A DNA stretch of 64,000 bases from Terriglobia bacterium (lineage in GTDB: Bacteria; Acidobacteriota; Terriglobia; Terriglobales; Acidobacteriaceae), in the NCBI GenBank assembly GCA_032252755.1, contig JAVUPY010000071.1, positions 47,165 to 111,164 of the forward strand, given 5' to 3'. This document shows positions 19,228 to 27,562 of this stretch, piece after piece. Position 1 is the first letter of the stretch. Each line of letters opens with the position of its first letter. Below the pieces are notes generated by a model. The model saw only the letters and a list, made by a program, of their open reading frames with translations. It had not been told where the DNA came from and did not search any database. Position numbers and translations under genes: made by a program.

Positions 19228-21606
19228 TTAATCCGCCATCACTTCCGAATCCGTCGGCGCCTTCGCGTCCGGCATCTTGCTCTCGATTACCGAGTTCAGT
19301 GTATTCGAGTAGCGCCCGAGGGTTCCGGAGGTGAATAGACTGTCGTTGGACGGGACTACAAGATCCGTGCGCGACTGGTAGTTGCCTAAATCGATCTGAA
19401 CCAATTTAGTGGGCTCATCGTTTCCGGAGAGCAGGTTGATGCGCGACACGTCGTAACCCGGAACGAGGCGTTGAATCTCATCCAGCACCGCCATCGCATC
19501 GAAGGGCGACATCTTCGGTTCCAACCCGTGCGCATCGAGCCAGACCGCGTGACGATCGGCCTCACCCGATTGCGCGCCACGCGACTGCCCCATATCGGCC
19601 CGCGTTCCGTGGCCGAAAGCAACTAACCCGTGAACATCGAAGCCCATCGCCAGTGCAATCCGCACGACAATTTCGAAATCGCTCTTTGCCGAACTCGTCT
19701 CCCCGGCCTTCTTCAACTTCTGGAGATCGCCGCAGGTATTCGTAAACGTGCCGGACTTCTCATACGCGTTCAGCACCGGAAGCACAACGTCCGCGGCCAT
19801 CGCTGTCTCGGTCAAAAACATATCCTGTACCACAACGAAGGACCCGTGGAGCACATAGGGATCGACACCATAACGTGCGATCGGATTCGAACCCACTACC
19901 AACAAACCTTTAAGCTTTCCTGCCTTTGCTGCCTCGAACATCTCGGGGATGCTTAAACCGCGCTCGGCTGGAATCGATGGCCACTCCTTGTGATAAGCCG
20001 TGTTGCCGGAAATCGGTGCATAGCCGGGAAGCAGGTCGGGCAGCAGACCCATGTCGGCCGCGCCGCGAGAGTTGGCATAATCACCGAGGCATACAAACTT
20101 CGCGCCGGGATTGAACGCCACCAGCGCCTCGATATCCATGCCGCGAATCTCCGAGCCGAAGATAACGACAAGGTTCTGTTCGCCCTTCAGGTTGTCGCGC
20201 AATGAAGCAAGCTGATCTTGGGTAAGGGAAGCGCTCGCGATCGAATCCACGGCGCCGTCTTCGCCAGCAATATACCTCGCGAAAGCCCCTTCCGCTCCAG
20301 TCGGAACCTGCACGAAGGTCGACGCCTGCCGGCGCAGCTTAATTGGCTGCGAATTCACCACGTAGAACTTGGAGCGATGCAGCCGAACGTTGTTGCGAAT
20401 TTGCCAGGCCAGCAGCGGATGCTGCTCCGTAGGATCGTTGCCGATCAGTAGCACGGCCGGCGCGTTGAAGACATCGCGCATCGTCGCTGTCTGGGCTTTG
20501 TTCCCGGAAATCGCTTTCGCGAACGTCGCGTAATCCGCGGTGCGATGGTGGTCGATATTGTTCGTCCCCAGCACCACGCGCGCGAACTTCTGCAATAGGT
20601 AATTCTCTTCGTTGGTCGTCCGGTTCGATCCGATCACGCCCAACGCCTTCCCGCCGTCCTTCTCCTTGATCTCGCGGAACGTGCGCCCGACCAGTTCCAG
20701 CGCCTCGTTCCAGGTCGAGGGTACCAGTTCGCCGTCCTTCCGAATCATCGGAGTGGTGATGCGCTGCTTGCTGTTGGTGAAGTCGAACGCGTAGCGGCCC
20801 TTGACGCACAGAAAATCGCCATTGATACCGCTCTTGTCGCGGTTATCGCCGCGCACGATCTCCGTGCCAGTATCGGCGCGCCGCACGCCCAAGGTTGTCA
20901 GGCATCCGTCGCCGCAGTGCGTACACACGGTGCCGACGTGGTTCATCTCCCACGGACGCGTCTTATATCTGTAGGAGCCACTGGTCAATGCACCAACCGG
21001 GCATATGTCGATGCACATGCCGCACTCTTCGCATTCCAGGTGGTCGCCTTTGTTCGGAGCAATAATCGAACTCTGCCCACGGTTCTGCACGCCGAGCGCC
21101 CAAACGTCCATGCCTTCGCCGCAAACGCGCACGCAGCGATAGCAAAGAATGCAGCGAGGCCTGTCGAAGTACACCACCGGCGACCACTGCTGCTCGTCGC
21201 GATGGCTCTTGATGTCGATGAACTTCGACTCCGCGGCGCCGTACTTAAACGTCATGTCCTGGAGTTCGCATTCACCGCCCGCGTCGCAAACCGGGCAATC
21301 GAGCGGATGGTTGGCGAGCAGCAGTTCCAGCATGCTCTTGCGCGCCTGTACGACTTTTTCGCTTTCGGTGCGGACCACCATGCCCTCGGCCACCGGCGTC
21401 GTACACGCCGTCTGCATCTTGGGCATTTTCTCGATCTCGACCAGGCACATGCGGCACGCGCCCTGCAGCGAGAGTCCGGGGTAGTAACAGAACGAGGGCA
21501 CCTCGATCCCGACGCTCTTGCACGCCTCAATCAGCAGTGTGCCCGCCGGAACGCTGAGTTGCTTACCGTCTACCGTGATGTTTACCAACTTCGGTGCGTC
21601 AGCCAT
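19228..21606 (-). CDS. nuoG: NADH-quinone oxidoreductase subunit G
   Basis: Large Fe-S subunit of the NADH module. The N-terminal ferredoxin domain binds a [2Fe-2S] (C40, C51, C54, C68), then come the His-ligated cluster (H100, C104, C107, C113), two [4Fe-4S] sets (C152/155/158/162 and C192/195/198/202) and the extra N7 motif (C228, C231, C235, C267), followed by a molybdopterin-oxidoreductase-like domain to 792 aa. Its only copy in the window is in locus 2. A DinB-like gene and a 58-base gap with a CTCGCC...GGCGAG hairpin precede it. Confidence 0.96.
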   Translation of the reverse strand: MADAPKLVNITVDGKQLSVPAGTLLIEACKSVGIEVPSFCYYPGLSLQGACRMCLVEIEKMPKMQTACTTPVAEGMVVRTESEKVVQARKSMLELLLANHPLDCPVCDAGGECELQDMTFKYGAAESKFIDIKSHRDEQQWSPVVYFDRPRCILCYRCVRVCGEGMDVWALGVQNRGQSSIIAPNKGDHLECEECGMCIDICPVGALTSGSYRYKTRPWEMNHVGTVCTHCGDGCLTTLGVRRADTGTEIVRGDNRDKSGINGDFLCVKGRYAFDFTNSKQRITTPMIRKDGELVPSTWNEALELVGRTFREIKEKDGGKALGVIGSNRTTNEENYLLQKFARVVLGTNNIDHHRTADYATFAKAISGNKAQTATMRDVFNAPAVLLIGNDPTEQHPLLAWQIRNNVRLHRSKFYVVNSQPIKLRRQASTFVQVPTGAEGAFARYIAGEDGAVDSIASASLTQDQLASLRDNLKGEQNLVVIFGSEIRGMDIEALVAFNPGAKFVCLGDYANSRGAADMGLLPDLLPGYAPISGNTAYHKEWPSIPAERGLSIPEMFEAAKAGKLKGLLVVGSNPIARYGVDPYVLHGSFVVVQDMFLTETAMAADVVLPVLNAYEKSGTFTNTCGDLQKLKKAGETSSAKSDFEIVVRIALAMGFDVHGLVAFGHGTRADMGQSRGAQSGEADRHAVWLDAHGLEPKMSPFDAMAVLDEIQRLVPGYDVSRINLLSGNDEPTKLVQIDLGNYQSRTDLVVPSNDSLFTSGTLGRYSNTLNSVIESKMPDAKAPTDSEVMAD

Positions 21607-21664
21607 GAATCCTTATCTTTGGTGCCCTATCCTTCTCGCCCTCTTTTGGCGAGAGGGTGAGCCT

Positions 21665-22204
21665 TTACTTCGCCGCCGGAAATCCCGGAGCGGCCTTGAT
21701 CTCTTCCACCTGGTACACATGGCGCAGCGGATGCATTGCCATCACCAGGAACAACTGGTATCCGTCCACGAGCCCAGCCAGCGGATGCTCAACAACCTTG
21801 TCGCGCAATCCTTCGGCAACGAGCAGCGCCGAGATGCTGTTCTGCCGATTCAACTCAAACTCCCCTTCGGCGTCGCGCAGTCGCAAAAATCGTCCGATCG
21901 GCAACGATCGTTCCGGCGCCTCCCTCTTCTGGTTGCGGTCGCCCTGAGCGGCGATAATCGTCTGATCCTTTTCGCGTGGAGAGGTTCCCGGCTGCATTAC
22001 CTTCTTCCACATCGCCAGCATCTGACGTTCTGCGACCGCGACATGTTCGGCTACCTGCAGGATGTTCCACTGCCCCTCGCCGGGAGAGAACTGCGCCTGC
22101 TCTTCGCTCACGTCGCGAATCGAAGCCAGCCATTTTTCGCCGTTCTCTTCCAGTCGCGCGCGAAGCACGCCTTTCTCATCCGTCAATGTTGGGCTCGTAG
22201 ACAC
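21665..22204 (-). CDS. DinB-like putative metal-dependent protein inside the nuo operon
   Basis: 179-residue protein of the DinB/YfiT-like four-helix superfamily. The likely metal triad is visible as His in LQVAEHVAVAE (about residue 54) and the pair in MHPLRHVYQVEE (about 157-162). Members include thiol-dependent S-transferases and many proteins of unknown role. The GTG start lies 9 bases after nuoF and the gene precedes nuoG, so it should be co-transcribed with complex I. It is not a known complex I subunit; a link to the enzyme is only suggested by position. Confidence 0.75.
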   Translation of the reverse strand: MSTSPTLTDEKGVLRARLEENGEKWLASIRDVSEEQAQFSPGEGQWNILQVAEHVAVAERQMLAMWKKVMQPGTSPREKDQTIIAAQGDRNQKREAPERSLPIGRFLRLRDAEGEFELNRQNSISALLVAEGLRDKVVEHPLAGLVDGYQLFLVMAMHPLRHVYQVEEIKAAPGFPAAK

Positions 22205-22213
22205 TAATAATCC

Positions 22214-23554
22214 TTACCTGGTCAGAACCGGCAATTGGGCCAGCACCGGAATCTCGCCGTCCGAGCCGTGATCCTCATAGGGACAGGGCCGGCCTTCCAG
22301 GTGCGCCTCAAACTCTTCGCGGAACTTCTTAACGAATCCGATAATCGGCATCGCCGCCGCGTCGCCCAGCGGACAGAACGTCCGCCCAAGCATGTTCTCG
22401 GCGAGATATGCCATGTTGTCGATATCCTTCTTAATACCGCCCCCCGCATGGAACCGAATCAACGTCTTCTTCAGCCAGTCGGTACCCTCGCGGCAGGGAA
22501 TGCACCATCCGCAGCTTTCGTGCTGGTAGAACTTGATGGTCCGCAACGCGAATTTCACCATGCAGGTGTGATCGTCGATGACGATGACGCCACCAGAACC
22601 AAGCATGGTTCCGGCCTTCATCATTGAATCAAAATCGGCCGCAACGTCGATCTCGTTCGCCAACAGCACGGGAACCGACGATCCGCCCGGAACCACGGCC
22701 TTCAGATTGCGGCCCTTCCAAATCCCCCCGGCGACCTCATAAATCATCTTCTTCAGGTTGTAGCCCATCGGGAGCTCATATACGCCGGGCTTCTCGACGT
22801 TGCCGCTCAGGCAGAACAACCGCGTGCCGCCGTTCTTTGGCGTGCCAATTTCGGCATACTTCTGGCCGCCCATCAGGAGGATGTGCGGAACCGAAGCGAG
22901 CGTCTCGGCATTATTAATGACCGTAGGTCCGCCCCAAAGTCCGACGACAGCAGGGAAGGGAGGCCGAATGCGCGGAACCCCGCGCTTGCCTTCCAGCGAT
23001 TCCATCAGCGCCGACTCTTCGCCAACCTCGTACGCACCCGCTCCGCCGTGCCAGTAAACATCGAAGTCGATCCCGCTGCCGAAGATGTTCTTCCCGAGAA
23101 ATCCTTTGGCATACGCATCGGCGATCGCCTTCTGCATGATCACCGACAGGTAGCGATATTCGCCACGCAGGTAGATATAGCCCTTCTTCGCGCCTACAGC
23201 GAGCCCAGCGATCATCACGCCCTCAATCACCGAGTGCGGATCGTGCTCGAAGATCAGCCGGTCCTTGCAGGTTCCCGGCTCGGACTCGTCACCGTTGCAG
23301 AGGATGTACTTCGGCTTGGCGCTCTCTTTCGGGACGAACGACCACTTCATGCCGGTTGGGAAGCCCGCGCCGCCGCGCCCCCGCAGGTTCGAGGCTTTCA
23401 TCTCGTTGATGATCGCCTCGGGACCCATCTCGATGGCTTTGCGCACTGCCTTATAGCCGTCGAGTTCGAGGTAGCGGTCGATGTTCTCCGCCCCTTTGCC
23501 CCAGCGCCACGAGATCGCTTTGACCTCGTCAGGATGTGAAACCAAGTAAGCCAT
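22214..23554 (-). CDS. nuoF: NADH-quinone oxidoreductase subunit F
   Basis: NADH- and FMN-binding subunit with cluster N3, 446 aa. The Gly-rich NADH/FMN site RGRGGAGFPTGMKW is at residues 58-71. The [4Fe-4S] ligands are in ESCGWCIPCREG near residues 346-352 and TFCPLGDAAAMP near 393. It lies between the nuoE gene (93-base repeat-filled gap) and the DinB-like gene (9 bases). Confidence 0.96.
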   Translation of the reverse strand: MAYLVSHPDEVKAISWRWGKGAENIDRYLELDGYKAVRKAIEMGPEAIINEMKASNLRGRGGAGFPTGMKWSFVPKESAKPKYILCNGDESEPGTCKDRLIFEHDPHSVIEGVMIAGLAVGAKKGYIYLRGEYRYLSVIMQKAIADAYAKGFLGKNIFGSGIDFDVYWHGGAGAYEVGEESALMESLEGKRGVPRIRPPFPAVVGLWGGPTVINNAETLASVPHILLMGGQKYAEIGTPKNGGTRLFCLSGNVEKPGVYELPMGYNLKKMIYEVAGGIWKGRNLKAVVPGGSSVPVLLANEIDVAADFDSMMKAGTMLGSGGVIVIDDHTCMVKFALRTIKFYQHESCGWCIPCREGTDWLKKTLIRFHAGGGIKKDIDNMAYLAENMLGRTFCPLGDAAAMPIIGFVKKFREEFEAHLEGRPCPYEDHGSDGEIPVLAQLPVLTR

Positions 23555-23641
23555 TTGGTAATTTCAAATTGGTAATTGGTAATTGAAGTACCGCAACTTC
23601 CCACGCGAAAATTACAAATTACAAATTACCAATCACAAATT
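23555..23641. repeat. inverted word repeat between nuoE and nuoF
   Basis: Variants of AATTGGTAATT on the left (23555-23585) and AATTACAAATTACC on the right (23608-23641) form an inverted pair. The same word flanks the four-helix-bundle remnant at 24124-24154 and 24349-24381. It is far more AT-rich than the surrounding genes. Confidence 0.65.
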
Positions 23642-23646
23642 CTCCC

Positions 23647-24123
23647 CTATCCTTTTTTCCGATACCCGTCCAGAATCTGATCGACTTTTTCATCCGTCAG
23701 GTTCTCGTGGAAGTCGTAGTTCACCTGCATTGCCGGCGCCCATGAGCACGCGCCAATGCACTCGACCTCTTCCAGGGAGAACATGCCGTCATTCGTAACG
23801 CCCTTGTGCCCGATGCCGAGTTTCTTCTTGCAGTGCTCGTAAATCTCTTCGCCACCGCGAACCAGGCAACTGACGTTCGTGCATACCTGCACGTTGTACT
23901 TGCCGGCCGGCTTCGTCCGCAGCATCGAGTAATAAGAAATGACGTTGCGAACTTCCAACTCCGTCAAGCCCACCCGCCCGGCAATCTCCGTGATCACCTC
24001 GTCGGAGAGATAGCCAACTTCATCCTGTGCATAGAGCAACGTGGGAACCAGCACCGCCCGCTGCGTCGGGTAGTGCGTCTTCATTTCGGCGAAACGCTTT
24101 TCGAATTCTTCAGAGAAATACAT
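23647..24123 (-). CDS. nuoE: NADH-quinone oxidoreductase subunit E
   Basis: Thioredoxin-fold [2Fe-2S] subunit of the NADH module (cluster N1a), 158 aa. Cluster ligands are C81 and C86 (CTNVSC) and C122 and C126 (CIGAC), in the usual order after an N-terminal helical domain. It is separated from nuoD by a 259-base region holding a gene remnant and repeats, and from nuoF by another repeat. Confidence 0.95.
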   Translation of the reverse strand: MYFSEEFEKRFAEMKTHYPTQRAVLVPTLLYAQDEVGYLSDEVITEIAGRVGLTELEVRNVISYYSMLRTKPAGKYNVQVCTNVSCLVRGGEEIYEHCKKKLGIGHKGVTNDGMFSLEEVECIGACSWAPAMQVNYDFHENLTDEKVDQILDGYRKKG

Positions 24124-24154
24124 TTGTAATTAGGCAATTTGTAATTGGTAATTG
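24124..24154. repeat. AATTGGTAATT word repeat, downstream flank of gene remnant
   Basis: About three copies of the TTGTAATTGGTAATTG word directly behind the nuoE start region. It pairs in sense with the oppositely oriented copy at 24349-24381, enclosing the four-helix-bundle remnant. Confidence 0.6.
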
Positions 24155-24160
24155 AACCAG

Positions 24161-24358
24161 TTACCGACTAGCCTTCGTCGTATACAGTGCTGCAGTAAAA
24201 ATAGCGGTTAGTTCTTTTGATTCCTTTAGCAACGGATCTACTCGTTGTATGTTTAGGACTCCGGTTTCGCTCAGCATCTCAAGCCAGAAGAGCGATTCAT
24301 CAGCTTCTTCCGCAACAATGCCCATTCCTCGGCCGTAAGTCCCATCGGAAATTACCAA
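24161..24358 (-). pseudogene. truncated four-helix-bundle protein (23S rRNA intervening-sequence type)
   Basis: A frame of 65 residues whose portion from GIVAEEADESLFWLEML to LLKESKELTAIFTAAL matches the C-terminal half of the four-helix-bundle family first seen in 23S rRNA intervening sequences. The N-terminal half (two helices) is missing; the apparent start falls in a word repeat, so this is most likely a remnant. It sits between nuoD and nuoE, flanked on both sides by AATTACC-type repeats, which suggests it came in with them (inference). Full-length members are about 115-130 aa. Confidence 0.6.
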
Positions 24359-24381
24359 TTACAAATTACCCAATTGCCAAT
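24349..24381. repeat. AATTACC word repeat, upstream flank of gene remnant
   Basis: AAATTACCAATTACAAATTA followed by CCCAATTGCCAA lies between the nuoD stop and the remnant. It is the inverse of the copy at 24124-24154. Confidence 0.6.
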
Positions 24382-24382
24382 C

Positions 24383-25594
24383 TCAGCGGTCCACGTCCCC
24401 TAACACGATATCAATCGACCCAATCGCCGCCACCACGTCCGCGATCAACTTTCCTTCGCACATCGCCGGCAGCAGGGCCAGGTTCGCAAACGATGGCGCG
24501 CGCACGTGCACGCGATACGGCTGTGCCGTTCCATTGCTCACGACGTAGAAACCAATCTCGCCGCGCGGCGACTCGATCGCCTGGTAAACGTCTCCGGGCG
24601 GCACCGTGAAGCCCTCAGTCACGATCTTGAAGTGATAAATGAGGGCTTCCATCTGCGTCTTCATCTTTTCGCGGTCCGGAAGGATGATCTTCGGGGCGTC
24701 GGCCTTGATCGCCCCGCCCGGCATTCCGTCCAGCGCCTGCTTGCAGATCTTCTGCGATTCGCGCAGTTCGGCGACACGCACAACGTATCGCGCCCAAACG
24801 TCGCCGTCCGGATGCGTCGGTACTTTGAACTGGAACTTTTCGTATCCGCAATACGGCATGTCGCGGCGCAGATCCCAGTCGACGCCGCTCGCTCGAAGAA
24901 TCGGACCACTGCCGCCCAGCCTGATCACGTCTTCCGCAGAAATATGCGCGACGCCCTTGGTGCGCTGCTGCCAGATCGGATTGCCCGTCAGCAGGCCCTC
25001 GTACTCGTCCACCTTCTCAGGGAAGGTATCGACGAACTTCTTCACCCGCGCGAACCAATCCAGCGGCGCTTCCATCGCCAGGCCCCCGACGCGGAAATAC
25101 GAGGTAAACATGCGCTGCCCGCCGATTGCCTCAAAGAGCTTCAGCAGTTCTTCGCGCTCGCGGAAGCAGTACAGGAACACCGTCATCGCGCCGATATCCA
25201 TGGCGTGCGTTCCTAGCCACACCAGGTGCGAGTTAATACGTGTCAGTTCGGTCAGCAGCACGCGCATCCACACCGCGCGCTCCGGAATCTCCATCCCAAG
25301 CAACTTCTCGACCGCCAGGCAGAACCCAAGCTCGTTTGAGAAAGGTGCCAGGTAATCCATGCGGTCCGCCAGCGGAATGCCTTGCTGGTAGAACTTGGCC
25401 TCGTACGTCTTTTCTATCCCGGTGTGCAGGAATCCGATATCCGGCGCGATCTTCACGATCGTTTCGCCGTCGATCTCCAGCAGCAGGCGCAACACTCCAT
25501 GCGTCGACGGATGTTGCGGTCCCATATTGAGGACCATCGTGCGGTCTTCGCCTGCTTCCACGGTGGCAATGTTCTGCATCAAGTTCGACGACAT
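24383..25594 (-). CDS. nuoD: NADH-quinone oxidoreductase subunit D
   Basis: The 49-kDa-type subunit, related to [NiFe]-hydrogenase large subunits, that lines the quinone site, 403 aa. The hallmark MGPQHPSTHGVLRL (residues 24-37) is intact. The start at 25594 is 2 bases after the nuoC stop; a longer frame to 25648 would intrude into nuoC. NuoC and NuoD are separate, not fused. Confidence 0.96.
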   Translation of the reverse strand: MSSNLMQNIATVEAGEDRTMVLNMGPQHPSTHGVLRLLLEIDGETIVKIAPDIGFLHTGIEKTYEAKFYQQGIPLADRMDYLAPFSNELGFCLAVEKLLGMEIPERAVWMRVLLTELTRINSHLVWLGTHAMDIGAMTVFLYCFREREELLKLFEAIGGQRMFTSYFRVGGLAMEAPLDWFARVKKFVDTFPEKVDEYEGLLTGNPIWQQRTKGVAHISAEDVIRLGGSGPILRASGVDWDLRRDMPYCGYEKFQFKVPTHPDGDVWARYVVRVAELRESQKICKQALDGMPGGAIKADAPKIILPDREKMKTQMEALIYHFKIVTEGFTVPPGDVYQAIESPRGEIGFYVVSNGTAQPYRVHVRAPSFANLALLPAMCEGKLIADVVAAIGSIDIVLGDVDR

Positions 25595-25596
25595 AT

Positions 25597-26094
25597 TTAC
25601 CGGTAGCCCTCGACGGGATAGTCCTTGCGGAGCGGATGACCTTCCCAATCGTCGGGCATCATGATGCGCCGTAGATAGGGATGGCCATTGAAGCGGACAC
25701 CAAACAGATCGAATACTTCGCGCTCAAAGAAGTTTGCACCCGGCCACAGGCTGGTCAGCGACTCCACGTTCGGATCACTTCCGTCCAGCCGAACCTTGAT
25801 ACGCACGCGGTCCTTACGAGAAATCGAAAGCAGGTTATAGACGACTTCGAAGCGCGGTTCCGACGGATACCAATCCACGCAGGTAATGTCGGCCAGGAAA
25901 TTGAACTGTGTCTGGGGATCGTCGCGGAGCAGGGCACAGGCTTCGCGCAGAGCCTCGCGCTGCAAAGTGATGGCAAATTCTTCGCGATCCCACTTGGCGC
26001 TCTCAACAGCGTCGGAACGCCACGCCAGCACGCATGCCAGGGCGGGATTGTCTTTCAGCTTTTCTATCTCGGTGATTGCGGGCTCGAGTGGCAT
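25597..26094 (-). CDS. nuoC: NADH-quinone oxidoreductase subunit C
   Basis: The 30-kDa-type peripheral subunit, 165 aa. The family signature is ANFFEREVFDLFGVRFNGHP (residues 120-139), followed by LRRIMMPDDWEGHPLRKDYP. It begins 3 bases after nuoA. In standard operons nuoB lies between nuoA and nuoC; there is no room for it here. Confidence 0.95.
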   Translation of the reverse strand: MPLEPAITEIEKLKDNPALACVLAWRSDAVESAKWDREEFAITLQREALREACALLRDDPQTQFNFLADITCVDWYPSEPRFEVVYNLLSISRKDRVRIKVRLDGSDPNVESLTSLWPGANFFEREVFDLFGVRFNGHPYLRRIMMPDDWEGHPLRKDYPVEGYR

Positions 26095-26097
26095 CGG

Positions 26098-26490
26098 TTA
26101 CATCACCTCGCCGCGCGTCGGCTTGTTCCAATCCAGCGCGCCCTTCTTCCATATATAGAAGAGGCCTGCGAGGACGATCCCGATGTACACCATCATCTCC
26201 CAGAAGCCGAACATCCCCAGCTTTTTGAGCCGAATAGCCCAGGGATACAGGAACACAGCTTCCACGTCGAACAGGATGAACAACATGGCCACGAGGTAGA
26301 ACTTCACCGAGAAGCGGCCCCGAACGTCGCCCACGGGCTGCATGCCGCACTCATAGGGCGACATCTTGACGCGATTCTTCTTGTGCTGCCCGATGAACCA
26401 GGAAAGCGTGACCATCGCGCCCGCGATGATGCTGACCAGGACGAAGTGAATTAGTAACGGTATGTAGCGGGCGAAATAGTTATCAGTCAT
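26098..26490 (-). CDS. nuoA: NADH-quinone oxidoreductase subunit A
   Basis: Three-helix membrane subunit of complex I, 130 aa, first gene of the locus 2 operon. The loop motif SPYECGMQP (about residues 44-52), near the quinone site, and the acidic helix FILFDVEAVFLYPWA are conserved. ATG at 26490 is preferred to an in-frame upstream start at 26532, which would carry an atypical N-terminal extension lying downstream of the likely promoter. Confidence 0.95.
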   Translation of the reverse strand: MTDNYFARYIPLLIHFVLVSIIAGAMVTLSWFIGQHKKNRVKMSPYECGMQPVGDVRGRFSVKFYLVAMLFILFDVEAVFLYPWAIRLKKLGMFGFWEMMVYIGIVLAGLFYIWKKGALDWNKPTRGEVM

Positions 26491-26539
26491 AAAGATGCGA
26501 CGGTATAATGCGCCCCAGAAATAGTGAGGCAAACATTCG

Positions 26540-26569
26540 AGTTTAGTTTTCGTACGACTATAGTGTCAA
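26540..26569 (-). promoter_or_regulatory. putative sigma-70 promoter of locus 2 nuo operon
   Basis: On the - strand TTGACA (plus 26564-26569) and TAAACT (plus 26540-26545) are spaced by 18 bases, about 50 bases before the nuoA ATG. The rest of the 26,570-26,720 stretch shows no gene. Confidence 0.5.
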
Positions 26570-26724
26570 GCATACGAAACTTGGCAAAGTGTCGCAGGAT
26601 CAGGCGTTTTCACGAATCAGCAACAATGTTTTTCCACAGCACACAATAGCGTGGAAGAACACTGACCAAAGGTATGTTGCATGAGTCGAAAACTAACTCT
26701 AATGTGCTGAAAAGGCGTGGCCGT

Positions 26725-26793
26725 GAGTCGAAAGTCGAAAGCTTAAAGCTTTGGTCTTAGACTTCCGACTTTTGACTTTAGACTTTCGACTGG
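26725..26793. repeat. AGTCGAAAG word repeat with inverted arms
   Basis: AGTCGAAAGTCGAAAGCTT on the left and the inverse words ACTTTTGACTTTAGACTTTC on the right flank a short centre. It lies just upstream of the gene at 26815 and is followed by a GGGCTTTAGCCC palindrome at 26802-26813. Confidence 0.6.
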
Positions 26794-26814
26794 CATCCCG
26801 AGGGCTTTAGCCCG

Positions 26815-27453
26815 ATGATTTTCGGCTTCAACACGGACATCAAGAGCAGCAACACGATCTACCACGTGCAGAGCGAGGCCCGCGAGCACGAGCGCCTCTT
26901 GCAGACGCAGATCTTCGTTCGCGGCCACTGTATCGGCAAGAAAGCGTCGTCGTATGCCGACCTCATCAGCCATCCCGAGTTCAGCGAAGCCCGCATGCAC
27001 GAGATGCTCAAATCCCAGCATCGCGACACCGTCGAGAGCCTTCGCGCCGGTCAAATCGACGAAGCTCTGACCCGCGTTCGACCCTTGCACGAAGTCTTGT
27101 CCGAAATGTGCGGCATCCAGATTCCCGCCGCGAATCCTGCCCCGGTTACAGCCGTTCTCTCTCTCGAATTCCTCAACTCAGCCCCTGTACTCGCCGGAGA
27201 AACCCTCCAGTTGAGGTTCCGTGTTCTCGCAGGCGACAAGCCCGTCAACGGCGCAAAGCTGATCTCGAAGGTGACCTCCGCCAACAACGGCCAGGAGAAC
27301 CATCCTTTGTTCGCTCAGGCGGAAACCGAACCTGACGGCTGCGGCGAGGTTAAGCTGCCGCTCAGCCTCCAGGGTGTTACCGAAGCCACCGTCCTCGTCC
27401 AGGCCACCCACCAAGGCAGAACGGCCACCAAGAAGTTCCGCCTCACGAAGTAA
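26815..27453 (+). CDS. conserved hypothetical protein, lineage-specific two-part protein
   Basis: 212-residue soluble protein that I cannot assign to a function. The N-terminal part ([20 protein letters not shown], then a segment on a cistron-wide [10 protein letters not shown] motif) looks like a small beta-rich domain of about 50 residues; a helical linker follows, and residues 115-212 look like an Ig-type beta-sandwich. No signal peptide or membrane helix is seen. The start ATG comes 1 base after a GGGCTTTAGCCC palindrome that occupies the place of a ribosome binding site. It may stand alone in its transcription unit. Confidence 0.7.
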   Translation: MIFGFNTDIKSSNTIYHVQSEAREHERLLQTQIFVRGHCIGKKASSYADLISHPEFSEARMHEMLKSQHRDTVESLRAGQIDEALTRVRPLHEVLSEMCGIQIPAANPAPVTAVLSLEFLNSAPVLAGETLQLRFRVLAGDKPVNGAKLISKVTSANNGQENHPLFAQAETEPDGCGEVKLPLSLQGVTEATVLVQATHQGRTATKKFRLTK

Positions 27454-27562
27454 CATCCGCCCCTGCTCTTTCGCCTCGATTACAATCTCTCTTGAGATCC
27501 TCAAGCGAACGCTTCAACAGGACCTGACGAAGAACAAAGAACTAACGACGAAGAACACCCTT

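Noticed and set aside
27454..27562. Possible thiamine riboswitch before the thiS-like gene
   Set aside because: None of the conserved thiamine-box sequence or its hairpins can be found in this 109-base stretch.
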